Part shown: one piece after another, positions 19,993 through 28,694 of the stretch
How the letters are laid out: the number at the start of each line of letters is the position of its first letter
Position numbering within the stretch: position 1 is the stretch's first letter
Assembly: GCA_002255925.1 (NCBI GenBank)
Contig: NKIH01000001.1
Location: 1,116,001-1,180,000 of the forward strand
Reading direction: 5' to 3'
DNA: 64,000 nt
Source of the DNA: Burkholderiales bacterium PBB6
GTDB lineage: Bacteria > Pseudomonadota > Gammaproteobacteria > Burkholderiales > Burkholderiaceae_C
The notes under the pieces: generated by a model
What the model was told of the DNA's origin: nothing
Database searches by the model: none
What the model saw: the letters and a program-made list of their open reading frames with translations, nothing else
Program-made: the position numbers and the translations under genes

Positions 19993-22900
19993 TCAGTTCC
20001 AGCGCCAGGTCCAGATCAGGTCCAGCGCGCTGTCGTCGCCCGACTGCGCACGCAGCGTGAAGCGCTGCGCGGCACGGTAGATCAGCTGCCAGGTGCCGCT
20101 GGTGGCATTCACGCTGCGCTCATAGCCCACATACCAGCGGCGCGAGAGCTGCTTGCCCACGCTGACCACGGTGGCGCGCACATCGCCGTCGGTGGTCTGG
20201 CGCAGTGAAAAGTCGGTCAGGCCGATGGCCTTGAGCACGGCGTCCGTCGGCGCTTCACCTTCACCAGCCAGCAAGGCCATGGCGGCACGCTGAAGCAGCG
20301 CGGTGTCGGCGCTGCCCAGGCCGTCGCTGGCGCGGCCCAGCACCAGCCAGCTCAGCTTGTCGGTGTCGCTCAGGTCGGTGTCGCTGGCCAGCCGTACGCG
20401 CGGGTTCAGCGCCGTGCCAGTCACGGCCACGCCCACACTGATGTCGAGGTTCGGCCGCACCGCGAAGATGTCGAGCCGCGGGTCTTCCACCGGCCCGACG
20501 AAGCTCAGCACACCGCGCTCGATTTCCAGCTTCTGGCCATACGCGGCGTATGTGCCGCGGTCGGTTTGCACATTGCCGTGCACGGCGAGTTTGTTGCCGG
20601 GGTTGGTGATCTTCAACTGGCCGCGCAGGCGGGTGTCCAGGCCGCGGCCCTTCACCCGCAGTTGCTCGCCCAGATCGAGCGTCACCGCCAGCACCGTGGG
20701 ACGCGGGTTGGCGCGGTTGGCGGGCTCGGAGGCCGTGCTGCCCGCCTGCGCCGTGACGATGCTCACGTCGTCGTCCAGGCCCGGCGCATCACCGCGGCTG
20801 AAATCGATCAGGCCCTCGTCGACCTTGAGCTGGCCGTCCAGGCGCAACTGGTCGGCGGTCAGCTTGAGCTGGGCTTGGCCGCTGGTCACCAGGCGGCGGT
20901 CGACCCGGCCGAGCGTCAGGAACCGATCGGCTTTGAGGTTCAGCTGCGCACCGGGTTGCTCGCCGAAGCGGGCGTCGCCGGTGACCTCGAGCTGGCCTTC
21001 GCCGCCCTTGAACCGGAAGCGTTCGACGATGGCGTGGGCGCCATTGAGCTGAATGGAGATGTCGCCATCACTGAGCTGCAGGCCGTTCAGCACATGCCGT
21101 GCACTGATGCGCTCGCCGGTGACCGTGCCGGTGAATTCGGGTGAGCCAAAGCGCCCGCCCAGCTTGGCCGTGCTGCGCACCTCGCCGCCCAGGCGCCAGC
21201 CCGGCGGCACCCAGGCACCCCAGGCGCCGAGGTTGGCCACACGCAACTGCAGGCTGCCGTCCAGCGGCGCGGCGGCCTCGGGCCACAGCGCATCGGCGCG
21301 GGTGCGCACCGTGGCCACGCCGCCGATGGCGCCGAGCGATTTGCCCGCCAACCCTTGTGTGAAATGCCAGACGCCATCGTGCGCGCTCAGGCCCAGCCGC
21401 AGGTCGGTCAGGCCGAGAGGTTGCGAGCGGCTGCGCGGGTCGAGGTTGTCGTCGGCCACGCTGAGGTCACCGCTGCGCCGCTCGAAGACGATGTCGGCGT
21501 CCAGGCGTTGGCCGGTGCGCACCCGCACGCTGCCCGCCAGTGTCAGGTCACCGGCCCAGCCCAGCTCGGGCTGCGCACGCGCCAGCCACGGGGCCAGCGT
21601 GAACGCCTCCAGTTCCATCTCGAGGTTCAGCTCCGGCAAGGGCTGGCCCGGCCGGGCGCGCCACTGGGCCTGCTGCCAACGCAGGCCGGTGCCGGGCAGG
21701 GCCAGCCGCCCCGGGTTGAGGCGCATGTCGGTGATCTGGCCGTTCGCGTCCAGGCTCAGGCCCAGACCGATGTCGCGGGCCTCGGCCCAGGCTTGGCCGG
21801 TGCCATCAGCGGCACCGCCACGCAGCTGGGTCAACTGGCCTTGCCAGGTGCCGGCCAGCTGGATCGTCGGGCTGACCGGTCCCTTGGCCGACGTGGCGGG
21901 CACCGCCTGGGCAGCCGGTGTCCAGCGGCCTTCCAGCGCGGCCGACAGGCGGCTGCCACTGCCCGTGCTGGTGCCCAGCCATTGCTCGAACCAGGCGGGT
22001 GGGCGGGCCGGGCTGTCGAGCTGCGCCGACAGGCGGTGGTTGCGCAGGCTGCCGCTCACGTCCAGCTGGCTGCTGCGCAAGGCCCAGCCGGCACCACTCG
22101 CAACGCCGCCCTTCAGGTTCAACTGCAAGGGCGCGTCGGCGGTCAGGCCACCGCGGGCCGACACGGTGGCGTCCTTCAATTCCAGCTGCGGGCTGCGCAG
22201 CTCGGCGACCCGGCCGTCCAGCTGCCAGCGGTGTTGCTCAGCCGCGCCCTGGCCGCTGGCGTTCAATTGCAGCTGGCCGCTCTGCGGCATCCACGCGGCA
22301 CTGTGCGGCACCAGGGCCAGCACAGGTGCCAGGCCGGCGATGCGCGGTACCTTGGCGTCCAGCGACCAGCGGGTGTCGGCGGCCAGCGTGGCGCTGGAGC
22401 TCCATTGCGCGTCCGCCACGCTCCCGCTGCCTTTCCACTGGGCCGTGCCGTCGCCGGTGCCGGTGAGCTGCAGCTGCGCCTGCACCGGCACCCCGGCCAG
22501 CTGGCTGGGGGCGATGGTCAGGTTGATGTTGCCGGCCACCTGGGCCAGGTCCGGCAGGCCGGCGCGCTCCAGCGCGGCCGCGGGCAGGCTGGCCGCGCTT
22601 TCCACGCGGGCGTCCAGGCGGTGCGGGCCTTTGCGCCAGGCGCTGCCCGCCTCACCCGGCCACCAGACGGCAGGGTCGAACTGCGAGAGATCGCCCGTGA
22701 GCTGCCAGCGCCAGCGTTGCGCGTCGCGCTGCACCGTGCCTTGCCAGTGGGTGGACGCGGCACCGGCCCGTGCCGTGAAGTCGGTGAGCTTCAAGCCCTG
22801 GCGGTTGCCTTCGGCGTCGATGCGCAGCTGGATGTCGTGCTGGGCCGCGCCCGGGCTGATGAAGGTGCTGCGTCCGTCCAGCTGGCTCTTCACCTTCAAG

Positions 22901-24156
22901 ATGGGCTCACCCGTGCCTGCAGCGGGCAGCAGTTCCAGCGTCACCGGGCCACTGAGCTGCATCGTCGGCGCGCGGCGGTCCAGCAATGCCGGCTGCACCT
23001 GCTGCAGCACCAGCGCCAGGCCGGTCGCACTGTCGCGCTGCCATTGGCCCGAGCCCGAGACGCGCCCGGCGGCTTGTCGGCCGTCGTCCAATTCCAGCAG
23101 CAGCTCGTCCAGCTGCAGTCGGTTCAGCGGCATCGGCGTGCCGGCCACCTTGGCCTTCACGCGGCTGATCGGGGCGCGGTGCTGGTCCCAACTGCCGGGC
23201 AAGGCATTGCGCAGGGTGATCACCGCCTTGGCGGGCTGGTTCAAGCCGGCCGCCTGCAGGCTGATCTCGCTGTCCAGCCGGGTTTCCGGCGCCCGGGCGT
23301 CGAGGCTGGAGAGGTCGAGTGCCGTGGTGCTCAGTTGCAGGTCGCCCAGCGGCCAGGCCTCGAACGGCATCACCGTGGCCTTGGCCTGCAGCGCCGGGGC
23401 GGGCTGGCCGGCGCGTGCCGGCTCGCCGCTCAGGTCGGCGGTGGCTTGCCAGTGCAGCAGCGGGCCTTGGCCGGCCAGCTTGGCCTGCCAGGGGCGGTTG
23501 GCGGTGTTGCCTTGCAGTTGGGCGTTCAGGGCCAGGGCCATCGGGCCCTGGGCGTCAATGCTGGCGCTGCCTTGCAGCTGGTAGCGGTCGGTGCGGGCCT
23601 GCAGGCGGTCGATCTGGTGGCGCGTGCCGCCTTCAGCGCCGAGGTGCACCGAGGCGCGCAGGTCTTCGATCAGCGGCAGTGCATCGACCTGCAACCGGTC
23701 GACCTGCAACTGCTCGATGCTCAAAATCGCGGGCAAGGCCAGGTCGGCGGGGGCGGTGGTGGGGCTGGTGGACGGCGCACTTTGCCAAGTCGCTGCTTGC
23801 ACATTCAAGGCTTGCAACTGCAGGCCCGCCCAGGCGCCGGTGTGCGGTCGCCACAGCCAGGCCATGCCGCTCCAGCGCAGGCCGGTGAGTTTCAGGTCAC
23901 CTGCAGCGCCTTGCCACCGCAGCTCATCAAGCTGCATGCTGCCGCTGCCGAGGGCGCCAGCCAGGCCCTGCGTGCTCAGGCCGGGCACCTGGCCCAGCAG
24001 CCAGCGTGTGCCGGCTTCGCTGTGCCAGGCCCAGCCGCCGGCAGCGATGCCCGCTGCCAGCACGCTGCCCGCACCCAGGCCCAGCCACAGGCCAGCGCGG
24101 GGGCGGCGGGTGGGCTGAGCAGCAGTGTCTGGAGCGGGCAGGGTGGGGTCGGTCAT
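19993..24156 (-). CDS. tamB: Translocation and assembly module protein TamB
   Basis: About 1387 residues. One N-terminal membrane helix (GLWLGLGAGSVLAAGIAAGGWAW) precedes a long repeated beta-rich periplasmic region and a C-terminal TamB (DUF490) domain with GNVQTDRGTYAAYGQKLEIERGVLSFVGPVEDPRLDI and the terminal RWYVGYERSVNATSGTWQLIYR. TamB spans the periplasm from the inner membrane to TamA and is implicated in outer-membrane protein assembly and lipid transport. ATG 24156 is 10 bases after the tamA stop; a GTG at 24186 would overlap tamA. Order tamA-tamB is the usual operon. Confidence 0.93.
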   Translation of the reverse strand: MTDPTLPAPDTAAQPTRRPRAGLWLGLGAGSVLAAGIAAGGWAWHSEAGTRWLLGQVPGLSTQGLAGALGSGSMQLDELRWQGAAGDLKLTGLRWSGMAWLWRPHTGAWAGLQLQALNVQAATWQSAPSTSPTTAPADLALPAILSIEQLQVDRLQVDALPLIEDLRASVHLGAEGGTRHQIDRLQARTDRYQLQGSASIDAQGPMALALNAQLQGNTANRPWQAKLAGQGPLLHWQATADLSGEPARAGQPAPALQAKATVMPFEAWPLGDLQLSTTALDLSSLDARAPETRLDSEISLQAAGLNQPAKAVITLRNALPGSWDQHRAPISRVKAKVAGTPMPLNRLQLDELLLELDDGRQAAGRVSGSGQWQRDSATGLALVLQQVQPALLDRRAPTMQLSGPVTLELLPAAGTGEPILKVKSQLDGRSTFISPGAAQHDIQLRIDAEGNRQGLKLTDFTARAGAASTHWQGTVQRDAQRWRWQLTGDLSQFDPAVWWPGEAGSAWRKGPHRLDARVESAASLPAAALERAGLPDLAQVAGNINLTIAPSQLAGVPVQAQLQLTGTGDGTAQWKGSGSVADAQWSSSATLAADTRWSLDAKVPRIAGLAPVLALVPHSAAWMPQSGQLQLNASGQGAAEQHRWQLDGRVAELRSPQLELKDATVSARGGLTADAPLQLNLKGGVASGAGWALRSSQLDVSGSLRNHRLSAQLDSPARPPAWFEQWLGTSTGSGSRLSAALEGRWTPAAQAVPATSAKGPVSPTIQLAGTWQGQLTQLRGGAADGTGQAWAEARDIGLGLSLDANGQITDMRLNPGRLALPGTGLRWQQAQWRARPGQPLPELNLEMELEAFTLAPWLARAQPELGWAGDLTLAGSVRVRTGQRLDADIVFERRSGDLSVADDNLDPRSRSQPLGLTDLRLGLSAHDGVWHFTQGLAGKSLGAIGGVATVRTRADALWPEAAAPLDGSLQLRVANLGAWGAWVPPGWRLGGEVRSTAKLGGRFGSPEFTGTVTGERISARHVLNGLQLSDGDISIQLNGAHAIVERFRFKGGEGQLEVTGDARFGEQPGAQLNLKADRFLTLGRVDRRLVTSGQAQLKLTADQLRLDGQLKVDEGLIDFSRGDAPGLDDDVSIVTAQAGSTASEPANRANPRPTVLAVTLDLGEQLRVKGRGLDTRLRGQLKITNPGNKLAVHGNVQTDRGTYAAYGQKLEIERGVLSFVGPVEDPRLDIFAVRPNLDISVGVAVTGTALNPRVRLASDTDLSDTDKLSWLVLGRASDGLGSADTALLQRAAMALLAGEGEAPTDAVLKAIGLTDFSLRQTTDGDVRATVVSVGKQLSRRWYVGYERSVNATSGTWQLIYRAAQRFTLRAQSGDDSALDLIWTWRWN

Positions 24157-24166
24157 CAGGAGAAGG

Positions 24167-26116
24167 TCAGAAGGCGATGCCGACACTCAGGTGCAGTCGG
24201 GCCTTGCCCAGGTCGCGGCCCCAGGCCCAGTCGAGCTTGAGCGGGCCGACCGGGCTGCGCCAGCGCACGCCCAGGCCGTAACCCAGCGCGGGCTTCAAAT
24301 CTTTAACGTCGTCGGCCGCGCGGCCGGCGTCCACAAAGCCGGCCCACCAGACAGACGGCAGGCTGGCCGACACCGGGCGCGCGATCTCGGCGCTGGCCGT
24401 GACCAGCAGCTTGCCGCCGGTGGTGTTGCCGTCGGCATTGATGGGGGCGAGTGTGCGCCAGCCATAGCCGCGCACCGAATCATCACCACCGGCGCGGAAG
24501 CGCTGGGAATCCGGCACCTGCATGTCGCTGCGCATCAGCACGCCGCCCAGTTCCAGCCGGGCCTGGCTGTACCAGCTCTGGCCCAGCGGCCAGTAGCCGG
24601 TGGCGCGGCCATAGAGCCGCAGGAACGGCCCGCGGGCCGAGTCTGTTCCGCGCGCCACGCCGGCGCCCATCTGCATCGACAGGCTGTAGCCGCGCGTGGG
24701 CAGCAGGGCGTTGTCGAGATCGCGCCAGACATGGTGCTGCTGCAGTGACAGGGCCGTCACGTCTGCGCAGTCCACCAGCACGCCGCTGTCTCGGCCACAT
24801 TCGCGGGCGCGCTCCACTTCGGTGAAGGTCAGGCGCTCATAGGTCGGCGCTTCACGGCTGCGGCCCAGGCGCAGGCGCTGGGACATCACCATGTCGGTGT
24901 CGGTGTAAAGCCGCTCCAGCGACACGCCCACCAGGTCGCGCTCGAATTGCGGGCTGAGGTGACTGCTGAGCTCGCCGTTCCAGGCCTGCTTGTCGCGGCC
25001 CCATTCCAGCTTGTTGCGGGCGGTGAGTGCGCGGTCGAACAGGCGGCGGTGGCTGTGTTCCAGCGTGGCGCGCGGCCCGGTGTTGGTGCTGATGCCGATG
25101 GCGAAGGTGGCGGCCTGCAGCGGCGCTTCCTTCAGCCGCACCAGCACATGGGCCTGGCCGGCCTGCGCGGTGTCGGGGTCGAGTGTCACTGTGACCTGGT
25201 CGAACAGGCCGGTTTTCTGCAGCCGTTCCTGGTAGTCCAGCATCAGTGTTTCGGTCAGCGCATCGCCGGGCTGAAAACCCGCCAGCCCGCGCACCCGGTC
25301 GGCGTCGTGCACGGCCAGGCCGTCAATGTCGATCGGGCCTGCGCGGTAGAGCGGGCCGCTGTCCATCACCAGGAACAGACGCACCTGCTGGGTCTCGGGG
25401 TCGACCTGCGCGCCCGTACCCGCCCAGTTGGCGGCGGCGTAGCCGTTGGCGCGCAGCCGGCCGACCAGCGCGGTCTTGGCGTCGCCCCAGGCTGCCGCGG
25501 TGAACGGCGCGCCGGCGGGCAGAGGCCAGTCGGCCTGTGCATCGTTGCGCAGGCTGGCGGCTTGCGGGTTGCTGGCGTCGGCCAGATCAGCCAGCTCGCC
25601 CTGGAATTCCAGCGTCAGACGGCCCACCCGGCTTTGCGGGCCGGGCTGCACCACCAGGGTCAGGCGGGTGGGTTGGTCGTCGGGCGCATCAATGCGGGCC
25701 TGGGCGCTGAAGTAGCCGAGCGTCTGCGCCAGCTGGCGGGCCTGGGCAGGCGCCGCCGAGATCTGGCGTGACCATTCCACTTCACCGATGCTGCCGGCGT
25801 CAGGCAGGGCCATGGCGCGGGTGAGGTCGAGGTAGCGCGCCAGCAGGTCTTGAAGATCGCCGGGCGCGTCGATCTTCAGCGTGGGCACCAGGCGGCGGTC
25901 GGTGCGGGGGGCGTCAGGCGCTGATGCCGATGAGGACGCCGCTGTTGCAGATGCCGCTGCAGATGCCGCTGCGTAGGCCGATGCCGCCACAACGGCCGGT
26001 GCCGTGCTCTGGGCGCTGTCAGTATTGCCAGGCCCGTCCAGCCCCAGGCTTGCGCAGCCGGCAAGCAGCAAACCCGCGCAGCCAGCCAGCCAGCGGCCCC
26101 ACCACCGTTGGCTCAT
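24167..26116 (-). CDS. tamA: Outer-membrane translocation and assembly module protein TamA
   Basis: 649 residues of the Omp85 superfamily. A lipoprotein-like leader (LLLAGCASLG) is followed by an Ala/Ser low-complexity linker (about 40-68) and POTRA domains to about 310. A 16-stranded barrel follows, with the conserved FRAGGDDSVRGYGWRTLAP loop (the VRGY/F motif) and a final strand ending in Phe (HLSVGIAF). It forms the outer-membrane half of the TAM complex with TamB downstream. Its ATG overlaps the VWA gene stop by four bases, so the three genes are probably cotranscribed. A lipobox on TamA is unusual. Confidence 0.92.
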   Translation of the reverse strand: MSQRWWGRWLAGCAGLLLAGCASLGLDGPGNTDSAQSTAPAVVAASAYAAASAAASATAASSSASAPDAPRTDRRLVPTLKIDAPGDLQDLLARYLDLTRAMALPDAGSIGEVEWSRQISAAPAQARQLAQTLGYFSAQARIDAPDDQPTRLTLVVQPGPQSRVGRLTLEFQGELADLADASNPQAASLRNDAQADWPLPAGAPFTAAAWGDAKTALVGRLRANGYAAANWAGTGAQVDPETQQVRLFLVMDSGPLYRAGPIDIDGLAVHDADRVRGLAGFQPGDALTETLMLDYQERLQKTGLFDQVTVTLDPDTAQAGQAHVLVRLKEAPLQAATFAIGISTNTGPRATLEHSHRRLFDRALTARNKLEWGRDKQAWNGELSSHLSPQFERDLVGVSLERLYTDTDMVMSQRLRLGRSREAPTYERLTFTEVERARECGRDSGVLVDCADVTALSLQQHHVWRDLDNALLPTRGYSLSMQMGAGVARGTDSARGPFLRLYGRATGYWPLGQSWYSQARLELGGVLMRSDMQVPDSQRFRAGGDDSVRGYGWRTLAPINADGNTTGGKLLVTASAEIARPVSASLPSVWWAGFVDAGRAADDVKDLKPALGYGLGVRWRSPVGPLKLDWAWGRDLGKARLHLSVGIAF

Positions 26117-27282
26117 TTGCTCAGCAGGCGCATCGCACCTTCCAGCCCCTGCAGCGTCAGCGGGAACATGCGCTGCTGCATCAGTTGCTGGACGATCGAG
26201 ATGCTCTGCCGGTACTGCCAGACGCCCTGCGGCTCCGGGTTGATCCAGGCGTACTTCGGGAACGCGTTCGTCAGGCGCTGCAGCCATTCCGCACCGGGCT
26301 CTTCGTTGTTGTACTCAACGCTGCCGCCGGGCTGCAAGATTTCGTAGGGGCTCATGGTGGCGTCCCCGACGAAGATCAGGCGCCAGTCCTTGTTGTACTT
26401 GCGGATGATGTCCCAGGTCGGGCTTTTCTCGGCGTAGCGGCGACGGTTGTTCTTCCACATGAAGTCATAGACGCAGTTGTGGAAGTAATAGAACTCGAGG
26501 TGCTTGAACTCGCTGCTGGCTGCCGAGAACAGCTCCTCGACGCGGTGGATGTGCTCGTCCATCGTGCCGCCCACGTCCATCAGCAGCAGCACCTTCACCT
26601 TGTTGTGCCGCTCCGGCACCATCTTGATGTCGAGCAGGCCGGCGTTGGCCGCCGTGGCGTGGATGGTGTCGTCCAGGTCGAGTTCGAGGTCAGAGCCTTC
26701 GCGGGCAAAGCGGCGCAGGCGGCGCAGCGCCACCTTGATATTGCGGGTGCCGAGTTCCAGCGAATCGTCGTAATCCTGGTACGCCCGCTGCTCCCACACC
26801 TTCACGGCGCTCTTGTTGCGCCCCGGGCCGCCGATGCGGATGCCCTGCGGGTTGTAGCCACCATGGCCGAGCGGGCTGGTGCCGCCGGTGCCGATCCACT
26901 TGTTGCCACCTTCGTGGCGTTCCTTCTGCTCTTCGAGGCGCTTTTTCAGCGTCTCCATCAGCTCTTCCCAGCCCATCTTCTCGATGGCGGCCTTCTCTTC
27001 GGGCGAGAGCTCCTTCTCGAGGATCTTCTGCAGCCAGTCGAGCGGGATCTCCTTGCCGAAGTCCGTCAGCATCTCCACGCCCTTGAAATAGGCGCCGAAT
27101 GCCCGGTCGAACTTGTCGAAATGAGCCTCGTCCTTGACCAGCGTGAGCCGGGCCAGGTAGTAGAAATCGTCGACGCTGTGGCCGATCACGCCCTTCTTCA
27201 ACGCTTCCAGCAGGGTCAGGTATTCCTTGACCGAAACCGGCAACTTGGCAGCGCGCAGGGTGTAGAAGAAGTCGATCAGCAT
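26113..27282 (-). CDS. VWA-domain (CoxE-like) protein
   Basis: 389 residues. The C-terminal half is a von Willebrand A domain whose MIDAS motif is DVGGTMD (about 235-241) in place of the classical DxSxS. The N-terminal half is helical and charged (KKRLEEQKERHEGG), with a Gly-rich loop GTGGTSPLGHGGYNPQG. Such proteins usually act with a MoxR AAA+ ATPase in metal insertion or complex remodelling. A matching MoxR gene lies at 31384-32238, separated by three genes. Function here is unknown. Confidence 0.85.
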   Translation of the reverse strand: MLIDFFYTLRAAKLPVSVKEYLTLLEALKKGVIGHSVDDFYYLARLTLVKDEAHFDKFDRAFGAYFKGVEMLTDFGKEIPLDWLQKILEKELSPEEKAAIEKMGWEELMETLKKRLEEQKERHEGGNKWIGTGGTSPLGHGGYNPQGIRIGGPGRNKSAVKVWEQRAYQDYDDSLELGTRNIKVALRRLRRFAREGSDLELDLDDTIHATAANAGLLDIKMVPERHNKVKVLLLMDVGGTMDEHIHRVEELFSAASSEFKHLEFYYFHNCVYDFMWKNNRRRYAEKSPTWDIIRKYNKDWRLIFVGDATMSPYEILQPGGSVEYNNEEPGAEWLQRLTNAFPKYAWINPEPQGVWQYRQSISIVQQLMQQRMFPLTLQGLEGAMRLLSK

Positions 27283-27468
27283 GGCGGGTGCATCCGGGGG
27301 TTCCTGCGCATTGTGCACAAAGCCTCACGGCCCGCGGCGGCGGACGGGCTTGCGGCGGGGCTGTCGGCAAGGCCCCACTCAAGTTGTTTGAGGTGCGGCC
27401 GATGAACCAACGAGCGACATGCCTGCCTCCGGGCCGGACGTGTGCTGCCCGCTTTTGTCGCCATCCCG

Positions 27469-28671
27469 ATGAACATACCCACCCTGCTGCTGCTCCTGCT
27501 CGTCGCCCAGCACGCGCTTTATGGCGCGGCCTGGTGGGTGGGTGCGATGGTGCTTCGGCTGCCGCGCATGGCTGCGCTGCACTGGATGGGCTATTGCCTC
27601 TTGCTGGCCTGCAGCCTGTTGCTGCACGCGCTGGATCTGGGCCTGTCGGAGGGCCTGCTGGTGGCGCTGCGCAACGCCAGCATGCTGCTGGCCTGCATGA
27701 GCGTGCGCCGCGGACTGGCCTTGTTCCTGCAACGTGACCCGCGCGACATGGAGCAGCTGGGCGTGCTGATCGGCTACCTCTTGTGCGCGGCGGCCATCGG
27801 CCCGCAGGCGGAGCAATTGGTGGCGCGGCATGCGCTGATGGGATGCGCGCTGGCCTGGGTGCTGTGCCGCATGGGCGCAGAGCAGGTGGCGGCCCTGCGC
27901 GACGAGTTTGGCGTGCGCGCTGCCTGGGTGCTGGCCTTGCCGCCGATTGCGCTGGGCCTGGGTCTGGCGGCGCGGGGCCTGCACGGCTGGTGGTTTGATG
28001 TGCATGTGGGTTTGCGGCTGACCGACGATTCACAAGGCAACGAGATGTTGCTGCTCACCGTGCTGGCGCTGTCGACCCTGTTCCAGTTTTCGCTGCTGTA
28101 CCTGGTCACCTTCCGCCTGCTGAAGAAGCTGCACCGACTGTCGCAGCAGGATTCACTGACCGGCTTGCTGAATCGCCGTGCCTGGGACCAGGCGCTGGGC
28201 ACCGAGCGGCAGCGCCTGCGTCGCCGGCCCGGGCCGCTGGCCTTGCTGGTGATCGATGTCGACCATTTCAAGCGCATCAACGACCTGCATGGCCATGCGG
28301 CCGGAGACACCGCGCTGGTGGCCGTGGGCCGCGCCCTGCAGCACGTGGCGCGGGCCACCGATGTGGTGGCCCGGCTGGGCGGGGAGGAGTTCGGCATCCT
28401 GCTGCTGGACACCGATGTGCCCGGCGCCACGGCGGTGGCCGAGCGCGTGCGGCACGAGGTGTCGCAACTCCAGGTGTCGCATGGCCTGGAGATGATCAGC
28501 TTCACGGTGAGCGTGGGGGCCGCCGTGCAGCCCGCCACCGAGAGTGAGTCGCTGCGTCTGGACGAGCTGCAGGCCTGCGCCGACGCCGCGCTCTACCGCG
28601 CCAAGGCCGAAGGCCGCAACCGGGTGGTCATCGAGCACTTCGGCCAGCAGCCGCGCCTGCGCATGGCCTGA
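27469..28671 (+). CDS. Membrane diguanylate cyclase (GGDEF)
   Basis: 400 residues. Six or so membrane helices occupy residues 1-215 and a GGDEF domain the C-terminal 175. The active-site motif is GGEEF (304-308), DVDHFKRINDLHGHAAGD is intact, and an RxxD inhibitory site (RATD) lies five residues upstream, so the enzyme should make cyclic di-GMP and be product-inhibited. ATG 27469 follows 186 bases of non-coding DNA from the divergent VWA gene. The N-terminal sensor region is not a family I recognise. Confidence 0.9.
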   Translation: MNIPTLLLLLLVAQHALYGAAWWVGAMVLRLPRMAALHWMGYCLLLACSLLLHALDLGLSEGLLVALRNASMLLACMSVRRGLALFLQRDPRDMEQLGVLIGYLLCAAAIGPQAEQLVARHALMGCALAWVLCRMGAEQVAALRDEFGVRAAWVLALPPIALGLGLAARGLHGWWFDVHVGLRLTDDSQGNEMLLLTVLALSTLFQFSLLYLVTFRLLKKLHRLSQQDSLTGLLNRRAWDQALGTERQRLRRRPGPLALLVIDVDHFKRINDLHGHAAGDTALVAVGRALQHVARATDVVARLGGEEFGILLLDTDVPGATAVAERVRHEVSQLQVSHGLEMISFTVSVGAAVQPATESESLRLDELQACADAALYRAKAEGRNRVVIEHFGQQPRLRMA

Positions 28672-28694
28672 CGCGCAGGCCACACGCCGCAGGC

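Noticed and set aside
21053-24240. Very long plus-strand open frames opposite tamB
   Set aside because: They are antisense shadows of a high-GC gene; composition is Arg/Pro/Ala/Gln-rich, with no recognisable domain, while the minus-strand frame has clear TamB motifs.
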